A program made the position numbers and the translations under genes. Below the pieces are notes generated by a model, which saw only the letters and a program-made list of their open reading frames with translations, searched no databases and was not told the origin of the DNA. Shown here piece by piece: positions 7,991-17,000 of a DNA stretch of 64,000 bases. Position 1 is the stretch's first letter, and each line of letters starts with the position of its first letter. Source of the DNA: Microbacterium sp. LWO12-1.2 (GTDB lineage Bacteria; Actinomycetota; Actinomycetes; Actinomycetales; Microbacteriaceae); contig NZ_JBEGII010000001.1 in the NCBI RefSeq assembly GCF_040675875.1, forward strand, positions 682,001 through 746,000, in the 5' to 3' direction.

Positions 7991-9013
7991 TCAGCCGGCG
8001 GGCTCGAGCTGGACGATCAGTGCGCGGTGGTCGCTTCCGCCGGCATCGTCGAGGACGGCCGACCCGGAGGGGGTCCAGTTGGACGTGGCCATGACGTGGT
8101 CGATGGGCGCTCCCGCGAGAGCGGGGAGCGAGCTCGGCCACGTGCCGGACAAGCCGTTGCCGGTGCGGGACGCGACATCGCGGCAATAGCCCATGTCGCC
8201 GCCGTCGACACCGAGCGATGCCATGTGATCGATCGTCGCGTTGAAGTCGCCCGCGAGGATGACGTCCCCCGCGGGGCACTGGTCTGCGATCCACTGCAGA
8301 TCAGAGCGCCACTGCTGCATCTCCTCCATGCGGGGAGCGACCGCATGGACGGCGACGATCGTCGGTCCGCTGCCGTCGATCGGCATCAGCACGACACTCG
8401 GCACGGAGCCCGTGTTGCTGGAGCCGTCTTCGGAGGACTGGATGACCGAGTACTCGCCGAGATCGGGGGAGACCAGCACCGTGGTCTGCCAGGACTGGGG
8501 GCCGTTCGGGACATCCGGCCGGAACTGCACGTGATGCACCCACATGGGATGCCCCTGCTCGCGCAGCATGATCGCGATGCGCTCGCCGACCGCCTCGGTG
8601 GTCTCCGGGAGCGCGACGATGTCGGCACCTTGATCGAGGATCCGCTGCGCGATGGTCTCGGCCGAGACCGCTTCGCCTGCCGTGTTCCAGGTGAGCACGC
8701 GGACGCTGCTGTCGGTCTTCGCCGGAAGCGCTGTGGCTCCGAAGCCGCGCGTGACGCCGATGACGCCTGTGGCTCCCGCACCCAGGAGCGCGATGATCAG
8801 CACCGAGGCCGCGAATCCTCGCAGCGGACGGATGAAGAGCAGCAGCAGCGCGAGCACCGCGACCACGAGGAAGGCGCCGAGCACGAGGCCTCTGACTGAT
8901 ACGAGCTGCGTGAACGGGTAGGTCTGTTCCAGACGGAAGAACTGCGGCCACACGACGATCGCCGTGGCGATCGCGAGCAGCACGGTGAACAGAATCCCCA
9001 GTAGTCGAAGCAT
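7991..9013 (-). CDS. Membrane-anchored endonuclease/exonuclease/phosphatase family protein
   Basis: 340 aa. Three N-terminal membrane helices (about 3-22, 38-60, 68-90) anchor an extracytoplasmic EEP domain (about 105-338). The fold's landmarks are present: TWNT at the first strand, ALPET (catalytic Glu), GDFNAT, and a C-terminal GGSDHRA with the catalytic Asp-His. An outward-facing EEP enzyme may act on phospholipid head groups or extracellular nucleic acid; the sequence does not say which. ATG 9013 is chosen because it lies 7 bases after a TAGGCT box. The upstream frame is antisense to the PHP gene. Confidence 0.82.
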   Translation of the reverse strand: MLRLLGILFTVLLAIATAIVVWPQFFRLEQTYPFTQLVSVRGLVLGAFLVVAVLALLLLFIRPLRGFAASVLIIALLGAGATGVIGVTRGFGATALPAKTDSSVRVLTWNTAGEAVSAETIAQRILDQGADIVALPETTEAVGERIAIMLREQGHPMWVHHVQFRPDVPNGPQSWQTTVLVSPDLGEYSVIQSSEDGSSNTGSVPSVVLMPIDGSGPTIVAVHAVAPRMEEMQQWRSDLQWIADQCPAGDVILAGDFNATIDHMASLGVDGGDMGYCRDVASRTGNGLSGTWPSSLPALAGAPIDHVMATSNWTPSGSAVLDDAGGSDHRALIVQLEPAG

Positions 9014-9020
9014 CCCGACA

Positions 9021-9026
9021 AGCCTA
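9021..9026 (-). promoter_or_regulatory. -10 box for the EEP gene (leaderless type)
   Basis: TAGGCT on the minus strand, 7 bases before the ATG at 9013. Transcription should begin at or next to the start codon. Confidence 0.5.
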
Positions 9027-9090
9027 GAAGAGCAGGCTGTGAAGTCTCTGCCTCGGTGCTGCGTTCGCGACCGCCACCGACTCCGCTCGG

Positions 9091-9096
9091 TACGCT
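9091..9096 (+). promoter_or_regulatory. -10 box for the PHP gene (leaderless type)
   Basis: TACGCT, then six bases, then ATG 9103. No Shine-Dalgarno lies between, which supports a leaderless mRNA and fixes the start. Confidence 0.5.
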
Positions 9097-9102
9097 CAGA
9101 GG

Positions 9103-9978
9103 ATGGTCGATCATCCTCCCCACAGGTTCGCGGGCCCCGCAGACCTGCATCTGCACTCCCACCATTCCGATGGCACGGAGGCGCCGGCCGAGGTGATGCG
9201 CCAAGCACACGCGTACGGGGTGCGCACCGTCGCCCTCACCGACCACGATCGCACGAGCGGGTGGGACGAGGCGGCAGCGACGGCCGCCGCTCTCGGCATG
9301 ACGTTCCTCCCCGGCATGGAGCTCTCTGCCAAGCACGAGTGGCGCAGCGTGCACGTGCTGGGTTACCTCTTCGATCCCGATGATGCCGCGCTCAGTGCGG
9401 AGACGGCGCGGATCCGCGACGACCGGATCGGGCGGGCGGAACGGATCGTGCGTCACATCGGACGCGACTACGACCTGCATTGGGACGACGTGCTCGCCCA
9501 GACCGTCGCCGACGCCACAGTCGGGCGCCCCCACATCGCGGACGCTCTGGTCGCACGGGGCATCGTGCAGGATCGCACCGAGGCGTTCGACGGGATCCTG
9601 CACCCGCGAGCGGGGTACTACGAACCGCACTACGCGCCCGATCCGCTCACGGCGGTGCGGCTGATCACCGAGGCCGGGGGAGTGGCCGTGATCGCCCACC
9701 CGGTGACGTCGGGCCGCGATCGCATGATGCCCGTGTCCTTCATCGAACAGTTGATCGCAGCGGGGCTCGGCGGATTCGAGATCGACCATCGCGAGAACAC
9801 CGCTGCGGGCAAGAAGCTGCTGCACGAGATCGCCGCGACGCACGACCTCATCGTGACGGGCTCCAGCGACTATCACGGCAGTGGAAAGCCCAACCTGCCC
9901 GGTGAGAACACCACCTCGGAGGAGATGGTCGCCCGGCTCATCGCGCGGGCGAGCGGGTCGGAACCGCGATACCCCTGA
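9103..9978 (+). CDS. PHP-domain phosphoesterase (TrpH/YciV/RnaAM-like)
   Basis: 291 aa. Enzymes of this family hydrolyse 3',5'-nucleoside bisphosphates or trim RNA 5' ends with Mn2+. The metal-binding PHP motifs are all visible: DLHLHSHHSDG near residue 14, LTDHDRTSG, an E in GMELSA, His in HVLGY, AHP, and SSDYHG near the C-terminus. Length fits the family (about 280-295). It is a single gene with a leaderless-type promoter, divergent from the EEP gene with 89 bases between starts. The exact substrate cannot be read from sequence. Confidence 0.88.
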   Translation: MVDHPPHRFAGPADLHLHSHHSDGTEAPAEVMRQAHAYGVRTVALTDHDRTSGWDEAAATAAALGMTFLPGMELSAKHEWRSVHVLGYLFDPDDAALSAETARIRDDRIGRAERIVRHIGRDYDLHWDDVLAQTVADATVGRPHIADALVARGIVQDRTEAFDGILHPRAGYYEPHYAPDPLTAVRLITEAGGVAVIAHPVTSGRDRMMPVSFIEQLIAAGLGGFEIDHRENTAAGKKLLHEIAATHDLIVTGSSDYHGSGKPNLPGENTTSEEMVARLIARASGSEPRYP

Positions 9979-10032
9979 CGCGCGTCCGGCATTCTGTCGG
10001 CACACTCCCGGCACATTCGCGAGCGGGATTGA

Positions 10033-10038
10033 TACGTT
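10033..10038 (+). promoter_or_regulatory. -10 box for the DUF817 gene (leaderless type)
   Basis: TACGTT, 7 bases before ATG 10046. It supports this start over in-frame codons further upstream, which lie in the PHP gene. Confidence 0.45.
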
Positions 10039-10045
10039 CCTCCGC

Positions 10046-11029
10046 ATGCGCCAAGCGACTTCAGTGGAGCGCCGCGTCGATGTGTTCGTTCATCGTCTGC
10101 TGCGGGATGCTCCTGCCGACGGCATGCGTGCCGCTCTGGTCGAGGTCGCGGTGTTCGTCCTCAAGCAGGCGTGGGCGTGCATCTTCGGGGCCGCGCTCCT
10201 TGCCGTGATCGTCGCCGCGCGACTCTGGTATCCCGACGACGCCACGATCGCGCGCAACGACGCCTTGACGATCGCGGCTGTGATCATCCAGATCGCGATG
10301 CTCGCGTTCCGGCTCGAGAGCGGCCGGGAGCTCTGGGTCATCGTGCTGTTCCACATCACCGGTACCGTGATGGAGCTCTTCAAGACAGACGTCGGGTCGT
10401 GGATGTATGCCGCAGACGGCATCCTCCGTATCGGCGGGGTTCCTCTGTTCAGCGGCTTCATGTACGCCGCGGTCGGATCGTACATGGTGCGCGTCTACCG
10501 ACTCTTCGATCTCGGCTTTACGCGCTATCCTCATCGACTGCTGACGACCGTGGTGGCCCTGGCGATCTACGCGAACTTCTTCACGCACCACTACTGGTGG
10601 GATGCGCGCTGGGTGCTGCTCGCCATGGTCGTGCTGCTGTGGATCCCCACGGCGATGCACGCCAGGGTCTGGCGCCGTACTCTTCGTCTGCCGCTGCTGG
10701 CGGTCTTCGCGGGTGTGGCCGTCTTCATCTACCTGGCGGAGAACATCGGCACCTGGGCGGGGGCGTGGATGTACCCCGACCAGGCGGACGGCTGGCAGCC
10801 GGTGTCGGCCAGCAAGCTCGTGTCGTGGTTCCTGCTGATGATCATCTCGGTCGTGCTGGTCACGTGGGTCTACCCGCCGCGTCCGCCGGGGACGACGAAG
10901 GGGGCGGATGCCGCTGTCGCAGCATCCGCCCCCTCAACGATCGATCAGGCGCCGGCCGGAGCCGTCCCTCCACCCGAGCCGCCGCGGCGGCGACGGCGGC
11001 GGCGAGCCGGTGCGGGCTTGCCGTCGTGA
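10046..11029 (+). CDS. DUF817 integral membrane protein
   Basis: 327 aa, with about seven membrane helices between residues 35 and 280. Family marks include the GTVMELFKT segment, the HHYWWDARW element and the YPP end of the last helix. Function is unknown. The recognisable family domain stops near residue 280. The last 45 or so residues are Ala/Pro-rich and end in seven consecutive Arg plus a short tail. They are read through a strong hairpin that looks like the terminator of the opposing helicase gene, and then through the helicase 3' end on the other strand (85 bp overlap). The tail may be incidental. Confidence 0.8.
   Translation: MRQATSVERRVDVFVHRLLRDAPADGMRAALVEVAVFVLKQAWACIFGAALLAVIVAARLWYPDDATIARNDALTIAAVIIQIAMLAFRLESGRELWVIVLFHITGTVMELFKTDVGSWMYAADGILRIGGVPLFSGFMYAAVGSYMVRVYRLFDLGFTRYPHRLLTTVVALAIYANFFTHHYWWDARWVLLAMVVLLWIPTAMHARVWRRTLRLPLLAVFAGVAVFIYLAENIGTWAGAWMYPDQADGWQPVSASKLVSWFLLMIISVVLVTWVYPPRPPGTTKGADAAVAASAPSTIDQAPAGAVPPPEPPRRRRRRRAGAGLPS
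10900..10933 (-). terminator. Helicase terminator inside the DUF817 frame
   Basis: Twelve perfect pairs (GGGGGCGGATGC with its complement) and a 10-base loop, 12 bases past the DEAD-box gene stop. Read leftward it is followed by TTCGTCGT. It lies wholly within the DUF817 reading frame. Confidence 0.6.
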
Positions 11030-12456
11030 TGTTCCTTGCCTGAGCCGTCGTGCGTTCCCGCGCCTTCGGCGCTGCGGTCGGACGACGCGGTCGGTGCCTC
11101 GGCAGCAGGAGTCTGCGCTGCACCTTCCGCAAAGGTCGAGCCGACCGGGGCGGAGCCCCGACGACGACGGCGGCGGCGGGTGCCACCCTCTTCGGTGCCC
11201 TCGGCGGCGGCATCCGCTGCACGCTCGGGACGAGGGGTGCGCTCGGTCTTGACGGCCTGAGCCTTCGGAGCGGACGTCAGACGTCCCTTCGTGCCCTGGG
11301 GGATGTCGAGGTCGGAGAACAGGTGCGGGCTCGAGGAGTAGGTCTCGACCGGTTCCGGCTGACCGAACTCGAGCGCCCGGTTGATGAGGGCCCACTTGTG
11401 CAGGTCCTCCCAGTCGACGAACGTGACGGCGATACCGGTCTTGCCGGCGCGACCCGTGCGGCCGGCGCGGTGCAGGTAGGTCTTGTCCTCATCCGGGATC
11501 GTGTGATTGATGACGTGGGTCACATCGTCGACGTCGATACCACGGGCGGCGACGTCGGTGGCGACCAGCACGTCGCGCTTGCCGGCCTTGAAGGCGGCCA
11601 TCGAGCGCTCGCGCTGGTCCTGGCCCATGTCGCCGTGCACGCCGCCGACGTTGAAGCCGCGGTCGCTCAGCTCGTCCACCAGGCGCTGTGCGGCGCGCTT
11701 GGTGCGGGTGAAGATCACCGTCTTGCCGCGACCTTCCGCCTGCAGGATGCGGGCGATGACCTCGTCCTTGTCGAGCGAGTGCGCGCGGTAGACCAGGTGC
11801 TTGATGTTCGCCTGGGTGAGGCCCTCATCCGGGTCGGTCGCGCGGATGTGGATCGGATTGGTCATGAAGCGGCGGGCGAGCGCGACGATCGGTCCCGGCA
11901 TCGTCGCCGAGAAGAGCTGCGTGTGGCGCACTGCGGGGACCTTCTGGAAGATCTTCTCGATGTCGGCGAGGAAGCCGAGGTCGAGCATCTTGTCGGCCTC
12001 ATCGAGGACGACCTCTGTCGCGTTCGAGAGGTCGAGCAGCCGCTGTCCTGCGAGGTCGATCAGACGGCCGGGCGTGCCGACGACGATCTGGGCGCCGGCC
12101 TTGAGCTGGTCGATCTGTCCCTCGTACGCCTTGCCGCCGTAGATCGCGACGACGCTGGTCGAGCGGTTGCTGGTGAGCAGGTCGATGTCCTCGTACACCT
12201 GCACAGCGAGCTCGCGGGTGGGCACGACGATGAGCGCCTTGACGCCATGCTCGGGATTCTGGCCGAGCCGCTGGACGACGGGGATGCCGAAGCCGAAGGT
12301 CTTCCCGGTTCCGGTCTTGGCCTGTCCGATGATGTCCTGGCCGGGCAGACCGAGCGGGATGGTCTGCGCCTGGATGGGGAACGCGTCGACGATGCCTTTG
12401 GCGGCGAGTGCGTCGACGATGTCCTGATCGACTCCGAGATCAGAGAAAGTTGTCAC
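10945..12456 (-). CDS. DEAD-box RNA helicase (RhlE/CsdA type)
   Basis: 503 aa. It unwinds RNA using ATP. All motifs are seen in order: Q-motif FPIQAQT, AKTGTGKT, PTRELA, TPGRL, DEAD in the form DEADKMLD, SATM, ATDVAARGID, HRAGRTGRAG. After about residue 400 a disordered tail carries two Arg7 clusters, a typical RNA-binding extension. GTG 12456 is chosen because the conserved TTFSDLGV start follows it; no clear Shine-Dalgarno is seen, and TTG at 12549 would add 31 residues without conserved look. A TAGGCT box about 110 bases upstream implies a 5' leader near 100 bases, which could allow cold or autoregulation. It resembles mycobacterial RhlE in context. Confidence 0.9.
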   Translation of the reverse strand: MTTFSDLGVDQDIVDALAAKGIVDAFPIQAQTIPLGLPGQDIIGQAKTGTGKTFGFGIPVVQRLGQNPEHGVKALIVVPTRELAVQVYEDIDLLTSNRSTSVVAIYGGKAYEGQIDQLKAGAQIVVGTPGRLIDLAGQRLLDLSNATEVVLDEADKMLDLGFLADIEKIFQKVPAVRHTQLFSATMPGPIVALARRFMTNPIHIRATDPDEGLTQANIKHLVYRAHSLDKDEVIARILQAEGRGKTVIFTRTKRAAQRLVDELSDRGFNVGGVHGDMGQDQRERSMAAFKAGKRDVLVATDVAARGIDVDDVTHVINHTIPDEDKTYLHRAGRTGRAGKTGIAVTFVDWEDLHKWALINRALEFGQPEPVETYSSSPHLFSDLDIPQGTKGRLTSAPKAQAVKTERTPRPERAADAAAEGTEEGGTRRRRRRRGSAPVGSTFAEGAAQTPAAEAPTASSDRSAEGAGTHDGSGKEHHDGKPAPARRRRRRRGGSGGGTAPAGA

Positions 12457-12564
12457 TTGTTCAATTGCCTGTCCGGCGATCGTTCGCAGATCACCACGTA
12501 AACGGATCCACGCCGTCTCTTGTGCCACAGGCGCGGGGGCCCGCTCCAACGGCGGGACACGCCC

Positions 12565-12570
12565 AGCCTA
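12565..12570 (-). promoter_or_regulatory. -10 box for the DEAD-box helicase, long leader
   Basis: TAGGCT on the minus strand. The predicted start of transcription near 12557 gives a leader of about 100 bases before GTG 12456. I see no known riboswitch in it. Confidence 0.4.
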
Positions 12571-12612
12571 CCCGAGCAGGTGCGAACAGCTGGTAGAGGT
12601 CGGCCGCGCGGG

Positions 12613-12618
12613 TATTGT
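12613..12618 (+). promoter_or_regulatory. -10 box before micro-ORF and ferritin-like gene
   Basis: TATTGT, then seven bases, then GTG 12626. The first codon of a leaderless mRNA would be that of the micro-ORF, not of the ferritin-like gene 25 bases on. Confidence 0.45.
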
Positions 12619-12625
12619 GAACGTC

Positions 12626-12658
12626 GTGACGAACTGGATGGGCAGTCCCCGTGGTTAA
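12626..12658 (+). CDS. Possible leaderless micro-ORF (10 codons)
   Basis: GTG at 12626 opens a 10-codon frame, VTNWMGSPRG, ending in TAA at 12656-12658. It starts 7 bases after a TATTGT box, so it would be the first frame read on a leaderless transcript. Its end overlaps the GTG of the ferritin-like gene by 8 bases in another frame. It could couple translation of that gene, or it could be chance. There is no homology evidence. Confidence 0.3.
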   Translation: MTNWMGSPRG

Positions 12659-13364
12659 GTGGTTCTGGCAGCGCGATGCCGCCCCGCGGCGTGCTCTGGC
12701 ATTGCGCAGCCGGGGTGATCAGGGTGACGCGACCCGCGTGGACTTCGCGGAGCTCGCGCCCGAACTGCCGCGCTTCCTCGGGCAGGCCGCCTATCTGCAG
12801 CTCGGCTACTTCGAGACGCTCACGCGCCTCATCCGTGCCACGCCGGAACTGTCCGAGAAGGAATCGCTGTCGCGGGCGGCCGGTGCCACTCTCACCAAGC
12901 ACCGCGCGATCGTCGAGCTGATCACCGAGCGCGGCGACGATCCGACCCAGTTGATGCTCCCGTTCCGGGAACATCTCGACGCGTTCCGACGCAAGACGAT
13001 CGGTGCACGCCCCCGAGAGACACTTCTCGCCGTCTACATCACCGCCGGCATGCTCGATGACTTCTATCTCGCGCTCGCATCCAGCTACGGCGATGCGGGG
13101 CGTCGAGTCGCCGACATCCTGCGCGAGGACGATGCGCGCCACGAGATCGTCGCGATCATCCAGGAGACGATCGAAAGCGACGAAGAGTGGCGTTCGCTGC
13201 TGTCGATGTGGGCTCGTCGTCTGGTCGGAGACACGATCCTGGTGTGCCGTTCCGCGTTGCGGCCGGAGTCCCTCGCGGCAGACGACGCACGCATCGAACC
13301 GGTCTACACCGAGCTCATGGGCGCGCACGCGCGTCGCATGGACGCGATGGGGCTCGCCTCCTAG
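12651..13364 (+). CDS. Ferritin-like fold protein
   Basis: 237 aa, almost all helical. A four-helix pattern with candidate di-metal ligands is visible: Glu in GYFETL, Glu and His around TKHRAIVEL, then Glu/Asp/His in REDDARHEI. This matches the actinobacterial ferritin-like group sometimes named after the tRNA hydroxylase MiaE; the real substrate is unknown. The GTG at 12651 is preceded by a weak GGATGGG eight bases upstream and overlaps the micro-ORF end, so translational coupling is likely. It is divergent from the DEAD-box helicase, the same pairing I recall for Rv3210c-rhlE in Mycobacterium. Confidence 0.75.
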   Translation: MVKWFWQRDAAPRRALALRSRGDQGDATRVDFAELAPELPRFLGQAAYLQLGYFETLTRLIRATPELSEKESLSRAAGATLTKHRAIVELITERGDDPTQLMLPFREHLDAFRRKTIGARPRETLLAVYITAGMLDDFYLALASSYGDAGRRVADILREDDARHEIVAIIQETIESDEEWRSLLSMWARRLVGDTILVCRSALRPESLAADDARIEPVYTELMGAHARRMDAMGLAS

Positions 13365-13385
13365 CGATCACGCACGCCCCGGGCG

Positions 13386-13673
13386 TCAGATCCCGAGGGC
13401 GGCCTTCGCTGTGGCATCCGAGCGGCGGCGAGCGGCCACGATCACCAGAGTCGCGAGTGCTGCCACGCCGACCGCTCCGACCACGCTCGCCAGCCACAGC
13501 CAGACGCTGTCCTCGCCGACACCGCCCCATTGCAGCCCGGTGTAGACGATCGCGGAGGTCGCGGTGGCGATCGCCGGCGTGAGCGCGACGCCGCGCAGCT
13601 CACGACCGCCGATCAGGAAGTGCGCGGCGATGCCCAGCACGCACGCGCCGATGAGCGCGAGGAGGATGTACAC
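13386..13673 (-). CDS. Small three-helix membrane protein
   Basis: 95 aa, with three predicted membrane helices (about 3-22, 34-50, 58-80) and a short basic cytoplasmic end. No family is recognised. GTG 13673 is 7 bases after the DUF3107 stop, and there is no clear Shine-Dalgarno, so coupling to DUF3107 translation is likely. Longer frames upstream are antisense-like and overlap DUF3107. It is convergent with the ferritin-like gene, 21 bases apart. Confidence 0.62.
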   Translation of the reverse strand: MYILLALIGACVLGIAAHFLIGGRELRGVALTPAIATATSAIVYTGLQWGGVGEDSVWLWLASVVGAVGVAALATLVIVAARRRSDATAKAALGI

Positions 13674-13680
13674 GATCGGA

Positions 13681-13905
13681 TCAGGCGACGAAGCCGACGC
13701 GGCGGAGTTCCTCGGTGCCCAGCTCGATGTAGGCGAGGTTCGCGGTCGGGACGATGTAGGAGTTGCCCTTGACATCGGAGAAGCTCAGGTGCGGCGTGCT
13801 CTGCTCGAGTGCCGCAGCGACCTGGCTGCGGATCTCGTCAGCGCTCGAGCCGGTGTCGAAGCTCAGCTCGCGGCCGGTGTTGATGATTCCGATGCGGATT
13901 TCCAC
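13681..13905 (-). CDS. DUF3107 protein (TB9.4-like)
   Basis: 74 aa, cytosolic, small alpha/beta protein that matches DUF3107, the family of mycobacterial TB9.4 (Rv3208A, from memory). Function is unknown. The GTG at 13905 follows AAGGAG with a spacing of 5-6, which fixes the start; the long frame continuing upstream is a shadow of the AdnA-like gene. Its promoter is probably the TAGAGT box about 65 bases upstream. It is the first gene of a two-gene leftward unit. Confidence 0.82.
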   Translation of the reverse strand: MEIRIGIINTGRELSFDTGSSADEIRSQVAAALEQSTPHLSFSDVKGNSYIVPTANLAYIELGTEELRRVGFVA

Positions 13906-13969
13906 GCGTGCTCCTTGCGATACGGGACGGGCGGACGCCGTCAGACGCCGCCGTTCGAGGACTCGCCCA

Positions 13970-13975
13970 ACTCTA
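13970..13975 (-). promoter_or_regulatory. -10 box for DUF3107
   Basis: TAGAGT on the minus strand. It predicts a leader of about 58 bases that includes the AAGGAG ribosome binding site before GTG 13905. Confidence 0.4.
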
Positions 13976-14073
13976 CCCCGGGCGCTCGGGCCGGGGTCTG
14001 CTGCGGCCCCCGGTTTCGCCGTGAGCGCACACCCGGGCTGGCGCGGACGGGCGGTGATGTCGGCGCGTCCGGC

Positions 14074-14079
14074 TAGCGT
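14074..14079 (+). promoter_or_regulatory. -10 box for the AdnA-like gene (leaderless type)
   Basis: TAGCGT, then 7 bases, then ATG 14087. This favours 14087 over the in-frame ATG at 14057, which would lie upstream of the box. Confidence 0.5.
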
Positions 14080-14086
14080 GGAAGAC

Positions 14087-17000
14087 ATGACAGGGGATGC
14101 TGCGCAACGAGCCGTCGTGACGGCCGAGACACACGCATCAGGGGTCATCATCGGCGCACCGGGCACGGGCAAGACGCGTGCGCTCGTCGATCGGGTGGTG
14201 CATCTGCTCGACGTCGAGAGCCTGCATCCGGAAGAAGTGCTCGTGCTCACTCCCAGCAGGCAGGCCGCGACGTCATTGCGCGACCGCATCGGCGTGCGCA
14301 TCGGCCAGGCGACGCCGGGCCCGCTCGCGCGCTCTCTGGGGTCGTTCGCGTTCCAGGTGGTGCGTGGTGCGATGGTCCGTGCCGGTGCCGAGCCTCCCGC
14401 GCTGCTCACCGGGGCGGACCAGGACCGGATCATCGCGGAACTGCTCGCGGGCGATGAGGAAGACGGACTGATCGCGTGGCCGGAGGCTCTCAGCGCCTCG
14501 GTCAGGGCGTCGAAGGGCTTCCGATCCGAGCTGCGCGCGTTCCTCGCCGAATGCACCGAGCTCGGCGCTCGGCCCGGTGAACTTCGCGACGCCGGCGACC
14601 CGGTCTGGGCTGCCGCCGCAGAGTTCCTCGTCGAGTACCGATCGGTGCTCGACGCCCTGCGTTCGGCGCACCGTGACGCCGCGGACCTCCTCAGCGAGGC
14701 CAGTGCGATCCTGCAGACGGCCGACGACGCGACTCTCGGGCCCCTTGCTCCGCTGCGCGTCGTGCTGATCGACGATGCCCAGGAGCTGACCCGCGGCGGG
14801 ATCGCCGTGGTCCGGGCCCTGCGTGGGCGCGGCGTCGCCGTGCACGCGTTCGGAGACCCCGACATCTCCTCCGGCACATTCCGCGGAGCGAGCCCTGAAC
14901 TGTTCGCGCAGCTCGCCGGAGCGCTCGGCGAGGTGCACGTGCTCGATGAGCCCCATCGGCAGAAACCCGCCCTCACGGCGCTCACCCGAACGATCACCCA
15001 GGCGATCGGCGTCTCCGGACGCGTCGAGCACCGCCGTCCCCCTGGAACCACCGACGGCGACGATGCGGAGGCGACATCAGCGGTGTCGACCTTCGTCGCA
15101 CCGTCGCCTCATGAGGAGCTCGACAGGATCGCCGGTGTGATGCGCGAGTGGCATCTCACCGCGGGGATCCGGTGGGATCGGATGGCGGTCATCGCCCACG
15201 ACACACGGCAGGTGACGCAGCTGGAGACCGAGCTCGCCGCGCGCGAGATCCCGACCAAGGCCGCAGGGGTGCAACGTCCGCTCGGCAGTGAGGGCATCGT
15301 GCGGGACATCGTCGGTATCGTGCGCCTGGCGCTGACTCCCGTCGAGGACCGCACCGCCTTGGAGCTGGAAGAAGCCCTGCGGACACCGTTCGGAGGGATG
15401 GACGCGATCGGTCTGCGACGGTTGCGCGCGCGTCTGCGGCACATCGAGCTCGAGCAGGGCGGTTCGACCCCTGCGCGCGAACTGCTGCGGCGGGCCATGG
15501 CGAAGCCGGCGCATTTCACGCTCATCGACGCACCCGAGTCGCGCACGGCGGCACGGTTCGCCGACACGATCGCCGCACTCGAGACGGCTGCAGCCTCCGG
15601 CGAGACCGTGCACGATCTCCTCTGGCGGGTGTGGGATCAGGCCCGCGCGGTGGACGGTCGTCGGCTCCACGTCGCCTGGCGTGAGATATCCATGCAGCCG
15701 ACCGGAGCGGAGACGGCCAGGGCCCTGGACGCTCTCGTGTCCCTGTTCGACGCGGCGAAACGGTTCGTCGAACGCACGCCGAACGAACACCCCGAGGTGT
15801 TCGTGCGCGACATCCTCGACAGCGAGGTGCCAGAGGACTCCCTCTCGACGCCCGACCGTCCCGGCAGAGTCACGTTGCTCACTCCCGCGACCGCGCTCGG
15901 CACCGAGTTCGACGCGGTCGTCGTGGCGGGAGTGCAGGACGGCGTCTGGCCGAACGTGCGCCTTCGCGGCGGCATGCTCCAGACCTGGCGGCTCGCGGAT
16001 GCGCTCGCGGCGAGCCGCACCGGCATGCGCGTCGAGGCGCCGACACCGCTCGACCGGCGCCGCAGCGCGCTCCACGACGAGCTGAGACTGTTCGTCCGTG
16101 CGGTCTCCCGGGCGCGTGATCGTCTGCTCATCACCGCTGTGGACGACGACGACATGACGCCGAGCGCCTTCTTCGGGTTCCTTCCGCCGCCGGATCCTCC
16201 CGAGCGGCACGCCTCGGCGGAGCACCCGCTCACGCTGCGGGGCTCCGTGGCCCGCAACCGGCGCGTGCTCACGACGTCCCGCGTCGAGTCGGTACGCCAG
16301 GACGCCGCCGAACAACTCGCTGTTCTGGCGCGCGAAGGTGTGCCCGGTGCCGACCCTGTGGACTGGTACGGGGTGGTGCCCGTCTCGACGCAGGTCCCAC
16401 TGCGGGATCTCGAGGTCGAGGGTGCACGGGTGTCGCCGTCGAAGATGGAGTCCTATGAGGAGTGCGGCCTGAACTGGGTGGTCTCGGCCCTCGGCGGCGA
16501 CACCGTGATGCCGCCCACGGCGGGGATAGGCACGATCGTGCACGAGGCGATGGAGAGGGTGCCGGATGGTGACCTCGAGCGCATGCGCGCGATCGTGGCG
16601 GAGCATTGGCCGGAACTCGATTTCGAGACCGAATGGATCGGACGCAAGGAACGCCGACGCGCGGATCTGTTCGTGGATCGTCTGCACACCTATCTGGGGG
16701 AGGTGCGCGCCGATGGCGGACGAGTGCTCGGCAGCGAAGCGCGCTTCGACTTCGCGGTCGCCCTCGGCGACGATCACGTCGCTCCGCAGGTGCGGCCGGT
16801 GGACGCCGAGGATATCGGGCCGCGTGCCATCGTGAGCGGATACATCGACCGCGTCGAGGCCTATCCCGAGGGGCACGGCGAGCACGCTCATGCCCGGGGG
16901 CGCGGCTGGGTGGAGATGGCTCCCGGTGCCGACGGCGAACGAGCGGTCGTGGTCGACCTCAAGACGGGGAAGACCGATCCGGAGTCCGACTCCGGGGTCG

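Noticed and set aside
13374..13386. ACGCCCCGGGCGT as a terminator between the ferritin-like and small membrane-protein genes.
   Set aside because: Near-palindrome with almost no loop; it cannot form a useful RNA hairpin.
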